Below, in pieces: positions 1 through 13,453 of a stretch of DNA of 64,000 nt. How positions within the stretch are numbered: position 1 is the stretch's first letter; every line of letters starts with the position of its first letter. Below the pieces are notes generated by a model, which saw nothing but the letters and a program-made list of their open reading frames with translations, made no database searches and was not told the origin of the DNA. This DNA comes from Apophysomyces variabilis (Eukaryota > Mucoromycota > Mucoromycetes > Mucorales > Mucoraceae). Made by a program: the position numbers and the translations under genes. The DNA lies in NCBI GenBank assembly GCA_002749535.1, contig MZZL01000039.1, positions 1-64,000 on the forward strand. Reading direction: 5' to 3'.

Positions 1-3000
1 AATGTTGAAAGAAAGAACAATTATCAATGATAACAATACGAAGAATAGAATACTACCTTACAAATAATTCTTTGTTTGCGCATACTATAAGCAAAAATAA
101 AATACTATGAACTGATTAAATAAAACTATTTCACTTGTTATGAGTGTTTTTTCTCCAATAATACTTTATAGATAATAATGTTTTTTTTAAAAACCAAAAC
201 TACTATCATGACCGACGGTCCAATCGGTCGGGTTGGGACGGTTTACCTGAACCGAGATCGGTCCAAAATCTATAAACCGAGACCGTCGGTCAAAGGGGTT
301 CGGTCCAAAACTTACAGACCGAGATCGACGGTATGGTTCGGTACGGGTCGGTATCGGGACGGTCGGTCTAAAATTGCGAGCCCTAATATAGCCCACCCAA
401 CTTGGCCCACAGGTCAATAGGCCCATCTTAGTGTGATAGGCCTAGTGTGCCAGGCTCCAGGTTAAGATCTTGGCCCAGCGCAGTTATGACCTAACCAGTT
501 AAGGCCGGCTGTTATGGCGTAATTTTAGGTAGGATCTTGACAGTAGAATAATAATTCGCCATTGTATGTTTTTGAGAATAAGTGAGCACCAGGTGTGGGT
601 TAAAGTCTAACACCAAGACTGAGATAACTTGAATTTGTTTGAAAGAAACGGTTAGGCCAAAGGCTTGACAATATAAGTCAATTGATCGGTTGATCAATGA
701 TAACCAAATATAGGATAACAGAGATAAGGTTCAGAGAATCGAAATTCTTGATAGAGTCTTGACAATGATCTCTTGCTCAGATCAGATAAATCAGATGGTC
801 GGTAAGCTCTTGTAGAGTAAATAAAATCAAATTAAAAAAAGGAAATATGAATCGATTGGATTTAAGTTATCGATGGTTGCTTGATAAAACCAACGGATGC
901 GCAGTATAATCACAATGGATAAAATAAGGCTGCTTCTTTTTAGAGAGTGTTTCTCTTAAAAGATTCCAATCAAAAGAAAGATTTGAGATGAAAAACCTAT
1001 CGTTTATTTGACTTTGATTGGGGTTATTTATATTAAATTTCAAAGGATAATCGGATAAGAAAAAGAACAAAAGAATAAGAGAATAAAAAAAGGAATGAAC
1101 AAAAAGAGAACAAGGTAACACTAAATGGTCTCGGCTGAAGTCGGTACATCTTGTGAAGTTTCAGGTAAAGTTTGTTGTTGGTCAAATGTATCGGCTTAGC
1201 CAGATAGGTTATCTAAAGCAAAAAGAGAAAAGAAAGAAAAAGGAAGAGAAAAGAAAAATATCGAAAGTGTTGTGTACTAATGATCGTGTACCAATAGTAC
1301 TTGTGCGTTGACCAAGGGAATAAGGATTTTTTTTTGAGACTTTACACCGCCCATTTTAAGCCCAAATTTCTTTTAATTCGTTTTATACAATTAAAGTTTT
1401 ACAAAACTACCAAGCCAAAGTCAATGCTTTATAAAGAAACTAAAGAAGCAAAACCTATGTTTTCATTTGAACTAGTTAGTGCTGTTTTCAGAATTCTGTG
1501 TAACTGAAAAAATATAGAAATTGCTCTTTTATCTTCGCATTTTTAATCTTATATCTTCATCCCATTCAACTGCATCATTAACTCGTCCTGTGAGCCTGAT
1601 GGTGAACTTTCTTCTGGAGAATTTGAACAGATCCTGGCTATATAACAAGCTACCATGTCCTACTATCCAATTGCAAAAGCCTGCAATCTCCTCTATCTGC
1701 CCATTGCTTCAGTTCTAGATCATATGATGAAAACTGGTAAATTCGTTTTGACAGCTTGTTCCGGAAGATTAAAAGGTAACAGAACGTATGGGACATGCCA
1801 TGAAGCTTAACATGTGCCATGAACTGCACAAATCTCTTGCATAGCATCATCCAGAGTTTTCTAATAATCATGTCAGGACGTCTGGATACTTTCTGCAACC
1901 AGTCAATTTCTTGGGCTACATTTCTCATATACTACACCACAAGCTAAGCTTACCAAGAAGCTAAGAAAAACTACAGTTGGAATGGGTCAAACTAACGTAA
2001 ATAGGACCTTTGAATCATGATCGTAGACTATCTGATCTGATGACTTCAAATTCTGGCCACATAGCAACGATGGCCAGTAGAGTGTGCCAAGAAAGAATGG
2101 CGAATCATATAAAACAAATCATTTGCAGACCCGTGTGAAGTAGGATTATTACGTAATCATCTAGGAAGCTTCCGAGCAGATGGCATGGTGATAGTCAAAG
2201 TTGTGATAGGAACAATAGATCAAGACGTCTACGTAACCATTTTGTTCACGTGCTATTACCCAGCTTAGCTACAAGTCAGTCCTGATCCTGTCCATAATGG
2301 ATATCTTTTGCAGGAGGACGGGCTCACTGCCACGTGGAGCCTTATTCGATGTGGTGCAAGCAGATGAACAAGCTCCCTGTCATGGACAGATGATTTGCTC
2401 AAAGTGCAGACCTGAAACTGATTAAGCATTTGTTTGATGAGATTGAGCCGTGCCCGATGAAGCGAAGACATAATTTATTGAATAGAGAGTAGCTTGAAGA
2501 GGAACTTCTCGATGGATGGAGAAATATCCTGGCAGCGTCTACAGGATAATTGATGGGCTTAATTCCAGCAAGTTGCCAAACGGTGACTGAAGCCCGTGCT
2601 GAAAATACCAGATATTGAAGGAGCAAATAAAATGACATATATTATCAAATGTTCTCTTAATGATTATCAAAATTGCAAGAAGATTGGTTTATCAAAGTTT
2701 GGATATACAAAAGGTTAAAGATTGTCATGGTAATTTCGATAAGAGCGGAGCTACAGGAGTGGTTTCACGCTTTCTAGAGGGGATTGCGTTATTTTTCCTT
2801 TTCAACTGTTGCACATTTGTATTCTCCTTTGATTCCATCTATCTCACTTCTATACTTCTGTCAGAGACTGAAGCATCACGCATACTAAACTTGACACTGA
2901 TATGGTAAGAGATGTTACACGCTTCAGCTGCTGGTGATTTCCTAGATCAGGACAGACAGTTGTTGTATTAGGATGGATAATGGATCAGACACAGAGACTC

Positions 3001-3533
3001 AAACAATAAAATACGTTGAGACTGGTGTTTATTCCTGAAAGAAGGATTATGAGCTAAGAACCCATGTCTAACGGTTAAAGAATAAATGTTTTCTAATGGA
3101 GGTCATACATCTGAAACAAGTCCAATTGATGTATGTAAAGGATACGGCTTATGAATCTACCTTAATACACTTTATCAGAATCTCTTTATCACGTTGCAAT
3201 TTAGTGAACAAACGGTTGATGAGCACAGCCCCCGAGATTCATACTCCTGTCCTCCAGAGCAACTTAGCACAATCGTCACATAGTAACGTAGTTGATAACA
3301 TAATCATGCTATTCTCAAAGACCTCTTTCTTAGTAGGTCCCACTTTTTATACTCAGATTATATGCCTCCTTTGCTTCTTGGATCAACCAAACAAAAGCAC
3401 TTCATATAACGAGTATTTGACATCCTTTATAAAACTCCTAGATTACCGAAAGTTACGACTGGGGACATTCTCGGCTGGTATCTGCTATTCCCTTCTTTTT
3501 TACTGGAAACTGGAATAATTGGCCAGATGCCTA
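1..3533. other. Gene-poor region with no supported gene
   Basis: The first 3.5 kb is AT-rich and holds only short open frames with no recognisable domain and no convincing exon chain. Frames at about 1650-1928 and 2265-2638 on the minus strand and 3096-3518 on the plus strand were read through for splice-linked continuations and gave nothing family-like. A GC-rich degenerate repeat lies near 205-385 and is listed separately. The stretch may contain old mobile-element debris, but this is inference. Confidence 0.5.
205..385. repeat. GC-rich degenerate tandem repeat
   Basis: This roughly 180-bp island stands out from AT-rich flanks. It is built from imperfect units of about 40-50 bp containing CGGTC-CAAAA-like and ACCGAGA(T/C)CG-like motifs in both orientations, for example ATCGGTCCAAAA, TTCGGTCCAAAA and GTCGGTCTAAAA spaced along it. 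The mixture of CGGTC and GACCG makes it locally self-complementary. It opens reading frames on both strands, but these are composition artefacts. It could be part of a transposon terminus or a minisatellite. Confidence 0.5.
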
Positions 3534-4249
3534 TCATGAATCTCGCTGCTTTTTGGTCAAGCGAGGTGCATATCCAAGCTCCATATATCGCTCAGGAAAC
3601 GCGTTGCGGAATCTTATATTTGTTCCAAGTTATCCAAGCTGCACGTCATAAATTATGTCGTTTTACCTATCTCTTAAATCCATACTTTTCCTATGAGATA
3701 AATTCAGCTCTGGATCTTTGACCATTCTTGTCCATGACACCCCATACTACGAAATTTTAAGTCACTATGCGTCGTCAACCATTGTATATTACTCGTTCCA
3801 CTCCCTTAAGCAACGCCAAGTCTTCTTGCGCGGTAAAGGGATGTCTTTGCCTCCTTCGCATGTGACGCAAAGTGGGATTGCTCGACTCGTTTGTATGCGG
3901 ACTTTGGGTAGTCGGGCATAATTGCTTGTATCTTGCATGAAAGACGGTGCGAAACCTAAAGGACTGAGACCGTTTGAAACTGCAGAGCCAACAAGGGAAC
4001 AGAGCGGATGTGTGCCAGGAAGCTACCCACCTATCTTTCAAGTCCACGTTTGAGCGTTGATTGAAAGAGTACTTGGCATCTCGAAGTATAGATTTCCAAT
4101 TCCCTACGCCATGCTTGAGTTGCGTTGGTAACCTACACTGTGAGGCATCAATGGCGAGTTTTTTACTTTACTTCAATACAGCCGTGCATTAAATGTTCTG
4201 TTTCCTCGACTGTCCATGGACTCCGTTTCTTTCGGGAATGTTTTGCCAT
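3534..4249 (-). CDS. Double Myb/telobox DNA-binding protein (Teb1/Tay1-like)
   Basis: Five exons on the minus strand (4249-4172, 4113-4031, 3955-3793, 3746-3667, 3612-3534) join in phase to a 160-residue protein. It consists almost only of two Myb repeats. Each starts with a basic run and PWT/PFT, then an acidic helix, and ends in a telobox-type motif (VDLKDRFR in repeat 1, MDLRDRFR in repeat 2). Family knowledge: two-Myb telobox proteins such as fission yeast Teb1 and Yarrowia Tay1 bind TTAGGG-type telomeric or promoter repeats in the nucleus. Both repeats carry introns at the same two places: phase 0 after the first helix, and phase 2 inside the Arg of DRFR. This indicates internal duplication of an intron-containing domain. 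The protein is short and lacks the long extensions of some family members. Start chosen as the first ATG before the basic cluster. Function inferred; gene model strong. Confidence 0.8.
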
Positions 4250-5393
4250 TGTTTGATGACACGGCGAAATGTAGTTAAAGCGTGGGTTCTTTTTGTACAC
4301 GTGAGTTAACCGACGTCACGGAAGATAGCTAGTCAGTGGGTCGTTTCATTTGATCAAGGTCCCTGCAGGCACCCAAGTATCGTCCATTTTTGATAGCTCA
4401 GGGCTTTTGCGTTTCCATGCGGTGTATTGTGAAACTGAATCAAGCTCGCCAAGTTAGTTTTCGTATTCCGACGTCAAGACGAAGACTCATTTATATGCTT
4501 TTCTGCAGGAAGACAGTATTCTACTTGCATTATGAAGAAGAAGAAGAAAGAAAAGCAAAGGCAGCAATATGGTCTATGTTAGAGACTCTTAGTGATGGAT
4601 TAACCAGCGACAGCTATTGATGGTTTGAACGAGATGGAAATCCCCTTTTCCTTTTTTCATCGGAGACGCAATTGCAATGCTCGGAATATTCTAGTTATCA
4701 TGGCGCGTTCAAGTTTACAGTAAGTGTCAGCAGTCATAATGCCAAGACCTGATCCTGTCTTTTAAGTATAGGTTACACTGTATGAACAGACCTCTGGAAA
4801 TATCTATCAGTAGCTATTGTTCACCCGTCCTAACTATTTGTAAAAGCCAACTTTGAAAAAGACATCAAGCTTTGCTATAATTAGCAGAGGTTTTTGTTGT
4901 GATTCTATGGAAAGATAGAGACCAAGTTGAATAGCACGACAAGCTTACGCGGAACGATGGTATCGAATCACATGGTTGCAGTTTCTTTTGTTTTGTACTC
5001 AATAGCGTCGGCAACGCCTCCGATCCTTTTAGGAAGAGGTATTTGTGATGAATTGATCTCGTAGGTTATGTCTATGTTAAAACAGTTAAGTTTTCGTGTA
5101 GACTGAGTGAGAGAGAAGTTCCGTTCTGATGTCTGCACGAGTTTTTCATCGTATCACTGCTTTTCCCGGAGAAGCGGGCTTTCTTTTCAGTGAACCTACA
5201 GATTTGTTTTGCATGGAGGTACAGTCGCTGGCTATTTTTATCGCCCTTCGCTCTATATGGAACAAAATTTTGTACGTTAGAAAAGATGACACACGACGCG
5301 GATAACTACAAATTCCCTTTTCTCTCTGTCTCTCTCTTTTTCTCTCTTTCTTCCCTCTCTGTTTTGTTCCTTTTCCTTCTTTGCCACTTTTCT
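4250..5393. promoter_or_regulatory. Divergent intergenic region (telobox gene / Kre9-like gene)
   Basis: This 1.1-kb interval separates two divergently transcribed genes, so it should contain both promoters. A strongly pyrimidine-rich CT tract at about 5320-5393 lies immediately upstream of the plus-strand gene, as is common in fungal core promoters. A short open frame at 4390-4620 has no recognisable features and I do not call it. Confidence 0.4.
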
Positions 5394-6204
5394 ATGACTT
5401 CGATGTCTAAACCATTGCTCTTTCTACTCTTGCTTACTTCTACAGTCAATGCAATTGTACAGTCTCCTACCCATCAATTCAATGTAAGCGCTCCTACGCC
5501 TGGATCGCCCTATGTGATCGGTCAGAAACTTCCCCTGATCTATACCATCGCCGCAAACACCACAGCTGATAGTAAAGTCTTTCATAAACTCTAATCCTCA
5601 GAAAACATACTCACCATCATCTTCTCTTTTCCCCCTTTCATCATCAGATCTAAAACTATCCATCCTTTTACAAAGCGTCTCTAATCCTAATAACACTGTC
5701 ATCATCCAACCCGATGCCACCATCGCAAAAGCATTCAGCTACCAAACACAGGTGGATGGCGCTACCGTCTATCAGCACCAATATGATGTAAGGAGAGGGG
5801 CAGCTTAGGGATCTCTTTCCGTTGGATACTCAAATCGCATGTTTCTTCTCTTCTCTTCTTTTCTATCGTAGTACAACATCCCAGCAAATTCCGTGGCTGG
5901 CGAGTACAATGTATGTGTACAACTAGAAATCCGCGTTACTTTCGACCAACGTATGTAATTTCTGTTCTGTGTTTAGGTTGTTTATCTGGATTCGATCAGC
6001 AACACCAACGTGTCTATCTCTGTGATGATCAATGCTGCAGTAAATGCGGCTACGCCATCAGCGGGCACTGGAACTGCATCCGGCAACAACCCGCAAAGGA
6101 CCGGCAGCATCTTCATGCCGAATGCATCGGCTTCTGGCCCTCATTACGCTCTAATGGTGCTCCTCCTTGGATGCATCACTCCATTAATTGTTTTCTATGC
6201 CTAA
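5394..6204 (+). CDS. Kre9/Knh1-like secreted cell-wall protein, probable GPI anchor
   Basis: Four exons (5394-5571, 5648-5787, 5872-5910, 5977-6204) join in phase to 194 residues. The N terminus has a short polar stretch followed by a leucine-rich signal peptide of about 22 residues. The next ~100 residues resemble the Kre9/Knh1-like N-terminal fold: a sequence of the type FNVSAPTPGSPYVIGQ opens it, where the family typically has N-V-(T/S)-x-P...G. A Ser/Thr/Gly/Asn-rich linker follows, then a hydrophobic C-terminal tail ending in VFYA that looks like a GPI-attachment signal. Family members are cell-surface proteins linked to beta-1,6-glucan or wall assembly. A second ATG three codons in (5403) could also serve as start. 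The specific role is not known. Confidence 0.8.
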
Positions 6205-7573
6205 TAACTCTTATCTGCATGTACTTCCAAACAAAAAAAAATGTACTACCATAATAATAAGCTTTTCACGGTGTAACGTCGTGATGGAAAAAAGGAGACC
6301 ACCAATGGCAAGAACTCTATAGGGCAGCGGAGATATGGGTAACGTGGCTCGTGTTTTCCGTCAAAGAAGGCATATGGTACTTGATTCCTTCATGAAGTCT
6401 GCAAGCATGCCGATATTCAAAATAGGAAAGTGAGCTTCCACGTCTTTCCATAAAATCACTTCTTCTCACTTATCCTCATAAACGCAAGCTCTCGGCAAGA
6501 ACGTTCCAGATCCCACGCCATACATTTGGCAGACTATACCCAATCTTAAGGTATCATCCAATAATTGCCGCAAGACGTAGGATAGCTGCATAATAAAGTG
6601 CATTTCAATTTATCAATTGCTACAAACGTCATCTGGTTATTGTCTCTACACTTGCCCGTAACTCAAAAAAAGAGTGATCGCTTGCAATCAAAGGACATAG
6701 TAGACATTCAATGGACCTGCATATGAAATGCTTCAACAAGTATGTTAATCAAATAAGGTGTTGGTCATAAGACAAAGGAGGTTGTCTAACGTCCACAGCA
6801 GTTGTTACATGGATAAAACGCATTGCTTGACCGGATTTTACGATATAGGGGAGACATACATCATTAGTAACCTTACGCTGCAAAATGATCGACAGGCACC
6901 GCACCATTGTTTCACAGAAAATATATGCCTATTTCTCAAACCTACGGATATGGCATCAAAAATAATATGGAATAGACGAGGAATACTCAGAGCAAATCTC
7001 TATAGCAAAGTATCCGAGAAGAAAAAGCTTAATGCATCTTATGTGACTAGGAACGAAACAAAATTTCTAACATTAGCACTGAGCTTAAATTGTCAGTGAA
7101 ACTTTGACAGCTTAGCTTCAAAATCTATCGCATTAAATGGCGTAAAAGTTCTGGTGGATAATAACACGATCTCTGTTTCTTAAGGTAAACGACTGTTTTT
7201 TCTTCTTGCTTGTGGTATTGTAACCTGTGGAGGATATTCTACATGGCTGCATACGAGGTTTCTCCCTCGCTCAACCCAGATTCGTTCGATTTGCTTCCTC
7301 GGGAATGGTATGCATCTAATGCGATATCTATGCAAAAAAGCCTTTCTAACAAACCATACCAGCACGATCAAATATCATTTGCAGACCATCCGCAACGGGA
7401 AAACGCTATAAATCCTGAAAAAGAGGAATGGAACCAAACTTGTGCATTCTCATTAGCCCATCATAGCTTGGACTACATCAAAAAAATGTGGATCGCTATA
7501 TGTAGCTTTATAAACATTTCTTTCGAACAAAGATGTTTTATTATCCTTCAGAGTATGCACAAGATTAAGTTGT
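6205..7573. other. Intergenic region, no gene seen
   Basis: The 1.37 kb between the 3' ends of two converging genes contains frames at 6758-7099 (+), 7210-7602 (+) and 7180-7371 (-), none with recognisable motifs or plausible splice links. It should hold both 3' UTRs. No repeat or RNA structure was recognised. Confidence 0.4.
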
Positions 7574-9088
<1,515 letters not shown>

Positions 9089-9093
9089 TGGGA

Positions 9094-9216
9094 CTAAAAA
9101 TTAAAGGAAAACAAGATGAGACGACATGGAGTAAGTGGATGGATGGACCTACCGAAGTTGTGGATGAGAAAATAGGGAAGGAGTCTAGAAGCAGCCCGCC
9201 TTTGACAGTTTTTATA
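9094..9216 (-). promoter_or_regulatory. TEF1 core promoter and leader intron
   Basis: On the minus strand a TATAAAA box (9216-9210) lies about 122 bp upstream of the TEF1 ATG. It is followed by a pyrimidine-rich leader and a well-formed 59-nt intron, with donor GTAGGT at 9152 and acceptor TTTTTAG ending at 9094. First introns in the 5' leader are common in EF1A genes. The intron and TATA box are seen in sequence; their use is inferred. Confidence 0.6.
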
Positions 9217-9609
9217 TCAATCCAAAAATTTTGCGGTCCCGAGTCAATATAATTTTTTTGGTGCGCTTTCGAAAGACCACGACCCAATCAGATCAAATCC
9301 TACACGTCCCTTTAGTCTTGATTTTCATGCATATCCAACCATAAGAATCAAAACAAACGCAAGTTGGAAAACTGAACAAGCTAGAAAGAAACAGCGCCAA
9401 CATGACTGTAGACGTTTTGGCTTGATACTACAATTATGCCACGTTTTACACTTCATCAGGTCTCGTTTTCGAAATAGATAGATCGTGTTAAAACCCCAAT
9501 ATCATCACAAGATCCAATCGGTAAACTTTCCCGCCAATCTTACTCTTCTTTGCCGATGAACACATTATACGATTAATTATTTATTTTTCTGTCTAACCGA
9601 TCATCTATA

Positions 9610-11520
9610 TTATCCGTCAAATACGGACTCGTCAATAGCAATACCAAACTGACGTTGTAACTAAGGTAAATGCTGTTAAACGGTAAACTCGACGTTGAAA
9701 TATACGTACTTGATCTTTCATCTTTTCATCAAGAACTTCTTCAAACCCTTTACTCTCCATACCAAACAGAACCTGGTTCGTTTTGTCTCGTAATCTCACG
9801 AAGTAAAAGCTGAGACTCATCAGCCAAAGCGTACAGTCAAAGACGAGAGTACGCCAAAACCGATGGATAAAGTGCTGGATTTTTGATTTTGGTGTCATAG
9901 GACCTTTCTCAAGCGAAATGCCTCGAACTGCCCACTGGGCCATGATGTTGATACGGTTGACGGGACTTCCAACCGTCTTATTGTTTGCCCGCACAATGTT
10001 CATATTACGCGATAGAAAAATAAGTTCGCGAGGGAATAAAGCTTGGTCTTCAAGGAAATGCTTGAGCCGACTTTTCAGGTTGGTCTGCAGCTCGTATACG
10101 TCTTGCATGTCTAGATTGCTGCTTCCTAAGTGGACAGCTTTGCTGGGTGAAAACGGCTTTTGCAGAGTAATGGATGCAAACATGTTGGTATCATGGATAC
10201 CCTAATGCGTATGAGGCTTGTCAGTTGTAGCGAGATGCAGATGCACTGCTTACCCACTCCCTGCAAATAGAGTTCATCGTCCCTACGTCTAGCATAAACA
10301 TCGCCTCCCACAGCTTGCAGTATTCTAGTCGGAATCTACATGCAGATCCGATTCAATCGCCAGCATAGTAATCTTAAGCTTACTTTTCCGATTCTTGGAT
10401 ATAAAGGCCATGATCAATGATGACTACTTGAACCTTGCCTTTCTTTAGAGGATGAGCCCGCACGAGGACGTTTCCAGGGTGTGGATCGCCTAGCGAATTT
10501 TTAAGTCCCTTCACGCTTAATTCTTTGTGTCTCCCTCTCCTTACCATGAACGAAGCCGCTTTTAAATATCTGACTGGAAAAAGCTTCAATCGTTGTCTTC
10601 ATCGCTTCCTGAAAATTAAGACCTAGTGCATCTAGTTCTTTCTTGTTGGTGAGCTGCACGCCATCGATCCACTCGCAGACCAGAACACGTTTCGAACTAA
10701 GTTCAGGATATATCTTAGGCACATAGACATCATGCCTTAATTTTTGCTCAGCCCAAAAGTTATCCCGAGCTTTTTGCGCGTTTCTGCACCACTAGTTAGC
10801 GCTATCCTTCCGACAAAGATGAACTCCTTGCATCTACCTGGCCTCGTTTTCGAAGTCAGCTTCCATGCGAATGTGCGATTCCACATAGTTGGTAGCGAAC
10901 GTCAACGGCAAATCAAACAATTTCTCGTATATTCTTAGCAACATTCGGAACGCAAATAAATCCCAGTCCATCTGCTTCTGAATTGCTGGTTTCTGGATCT
11001 TTACTGCCACCCATTCACCCGTTTTTAATCGGGCTTTGTGTACCTGAGCAATCGATGCTGAGGCCATGGGCATAACTTCGAATTCTGCAAATACTTCGCT
11101 AGGATGGAGACCATTGAAATCTTCCATAAATACTCGTTCAACTACTTCAAAAGGCACAGCTGGGGCAGAATCGAACAAACGTCTTGCACGTCGCTGATAA
11201 GGTATAGGCAAGACGCTTGATTGCGTTCCAATGACTTGTCCCATTTTGATGTATAACCCTCCGTTTTTCTCAAACACGTCGAATATGCGGTTTGCTACTC
11301 GCTCATGCAATGACTCTATCAACGCACTTCCTTTTGGTCCAGGCTCCGGTCGGAAATTCAGTTTATAATCCACAGCCAAGGCAAGGCCATTATAAAATGT
11401 GCGCAAATTGCGTTGTAATAACTGTGCTTCTGTACGTGAATCCACTGCATATACGCTTGCACCAACGGCACAAGTTCCTAACAAAAACCGGAATGATCGC
11501 GGTAAAAGCAGCCTGGTCAT
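9610..11520 (-). CDS. ABC1/ADCK1-type mitochondrial kinase-like protein (Mcp2-like)
   Basis: Six exons (11520-10838, 10783-10545, 10489-10384, 10335-10254, 10201-9710, 9660-9610) join in phase to 550 residues. The start MTRLLLPRSF begins a basic/hydrophobic presequence with a membrane-like segment, fitting the inner mitochondrial membrane. ABC1/UbiB-family hallmarks are present: K-x-G-Q (residues 92-95), the Ala-rich loop with ASAS (153-156), VAVK (Lys174), catalytic-loop GDPHPGN (308-314) and DHG (333-335) in place of DFG, which is typical of ADCK1. Known roles of ADCK1/yeast Mcp2 are in mitochondrial lipid and cristae homeostasis. The last intron (9709-9661, 49 nt) is my choice: reading through it instead ends at 9632 with a different short tail. 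The frame is open above 11520, but no better start is evident. Confidence 0.85.
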
Positions 11521-11969
11521 GGAAGGTCGCAGACTGACTTTTTTCCTTTTCTCCAATCTGCAGGCCCGAGGCAGGCCAACTGTCTGAATGGCCACTTCAT
11601 ACTCCGACGAACAAATCAAAATTGTTGGGGTCAAATGGTAATGCCGCCATGATCGGCCTCTTCCGTCAGCTTTAGCAAAGCAGATAATTCCATCTGACAA
11701 TGGAGATAGGTCCAACTTGTCACTTAATAAAGTAATATAATATCTATGTGTGGTGGTTATGCACTGCAAAGCTCTTGTCTACCTTAATGATCTATCCGCT
11801 TAGAGCAGATATCATCAACACAAATACGAATCAAGTGCAAAGACACAACGACAACAGCACAAAAAAATTTCCTATACAGACTTTGTTTCTCATGCAACAT
11901 AACGGCATAGAAGATAGTTTCAACTTGGGTTGCAACGGCTTTTGCATTAGTGTATGCATGGCAATATAC
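11521..11969. other. Intergenic flank of the ABC1 gene and truncated transposon
   Basis: About 450 bp with no gene. It should contain the promoter of the minus-strand ABC1-family gene. At about 11970 similarity to the second transposon copy begins abruptly, so this stretch is host DNA abutting a truncated mobile element. Confidence 0.4.
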
Positions 11970-12867
11970 TGTTTATTGAACAATTTTTTACGCTACTCTA
12001 AATCAATTTTGCGTCCATGCAAGGATCAAGTTTGCTTCATTAGTAAATGGATTATGCAGGAAATATATTCATTTATGTGAATTTGTCCCTTCCGTGGACA
12101 CAAAATTTATTCCAGCAGCGTAAAAGAATGTTCATGGTTAGTGAATGGAAGGATAGCTTGACATTTTTTTTTTTACTTACCCCCGAAGAGTAATCCTATC
12201 CAAAGGAAGGGGCCGGTATAAATGTAACGCACTACAGAGGACTTGGAAGCAGAAGCTAATGAATAACACTGTACATAAACAGACAAGATTTCTTTTTCAC
12301 TTACCTAGTGGAGTGCATGGAGCTCACTCACACAGCCAAGGTGGTTCGGGACAGAGGCCATGCAGGCTAAAGGATACAGAACTGGGACATCAGTCATTCT
12401 GTATACATTAATCAATGCGAAGTACATACCGGGGATGTTTTGGATAACAGAGCCAAAGAGTTGAAAAGATGTTGTCCCTTCGCGTTTATATTGCTCGGGT
12501 CACTGAAGCCAAAAATCACAGTCATGGATAAGAAAATCAATGGATGTCTTATGGATGACAACAATTCAGAGATAAGACAACAATTCTCCCAAGAGTAAAA
12601 ATAGACTCAGTCTGATAGAAGGTCTTGAACAGAATGGGACATCTGTAGAGGAAATAAACCCTCTTCGTTCGTTTCTATACGTCATTGATACTATCATATC
12701 CGTTTCTGTCAGTTATGGTATTAGAAGCTGTCAGGGCAATGTACCCCAGTTCCGGTTCTGCTCAATTGTATTGCCTTATATTCCACTTTGATATTCCCTG
12801 CATGTAGTTATGTTCTTTTTTTCTTCTATTTTATCTTAAACTTTGTCCATTAAGCAATCACAAAAGA

Positions 12868-13161
12868 TTGGATAGCCACGGAATGAACGGTTATTATCTT
12901 GTCATGGATAATGCGCCCATCCATACACCAGTCAAGGTTAAGCAGTTGGTCGAAGAAAGAGGATACAAATGTCTCTATCCTCTCTATTCTCTCTTTCTCA
13001 ACGCAATAGAAGAGTTTTGGGCCAAAGTGAAGGCTGCAGTAAGAAGGGAGCCCTTACGAGTTGACAATAACCTTCAAGAACGTATTGTTCAAGCAGCGCG
13101 AAAAGTAAAGCGCTCAGACTGTCAAGGATGGATCAGACACGCTGAGAGATATTTTCTTTAG
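12868..13161 (+). pseudogene. IS630/Tc1-type DDE transposase, C-terminal fragment
   Basis: The open frame encodes about 97 residues ending in a natural stop. It contains the YYLVMDNAPIH motif, with the second catalytic Asp, and FLNAIEEFWAKVK, with the third acidic residue. These spacings are typical of the DDE superfamily endonuclease domain (DDE_3; IS630/Tc1-mariner group). No ATG opens the frame, and the N-terminal DNA-binding region plus the first catalytic Asp are not recognisable upstream, so I call it a decayed transposase. The YSLF in place of the usual YSPF is a further departure. It lies inside transposon copy 1, in the part deleted from copy 2. Confidence 0.8.
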
Positions 13162-13453
13162 ATGCAATAATAGAGAACCGCTTCTTTAAATAAATTCGTC
13201 TTGCTGTGGTTTGAAATAAACTATCTCAGTAAATAGTGAACATGGACACGATTGTACGCAAAGAAGGGTAGTCTGACCGCAAATATTTTCATCCAATCAT
13301 GCAGAAGCATTTTTTGGATTCCGCAAAAACTTTGAATCGCCCAGTCTGCAAATATAAAATAGAAACGCGCAGAGAAATAGGGAAAACACGGTAAATGTAC
13401 TACTAGTCCTTCTGCACTCGCTTCGCTCCTTCCGTTACAGCCGCGTGCGGCTG

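Noticed and set aside
3096..3518. Open frame of 140 codons on the plus strand
   Set aside because: No signal, domain or splice continuation; composition is like the surrounding non-coding DNA, and it lies next to the 3' end of the opposite-strand Myb gene.
6758..7099. Open frame of 113 codons between the Kre9-like gene and TEF1
   Set aside because: No family-like motif and no splice partner on either side.
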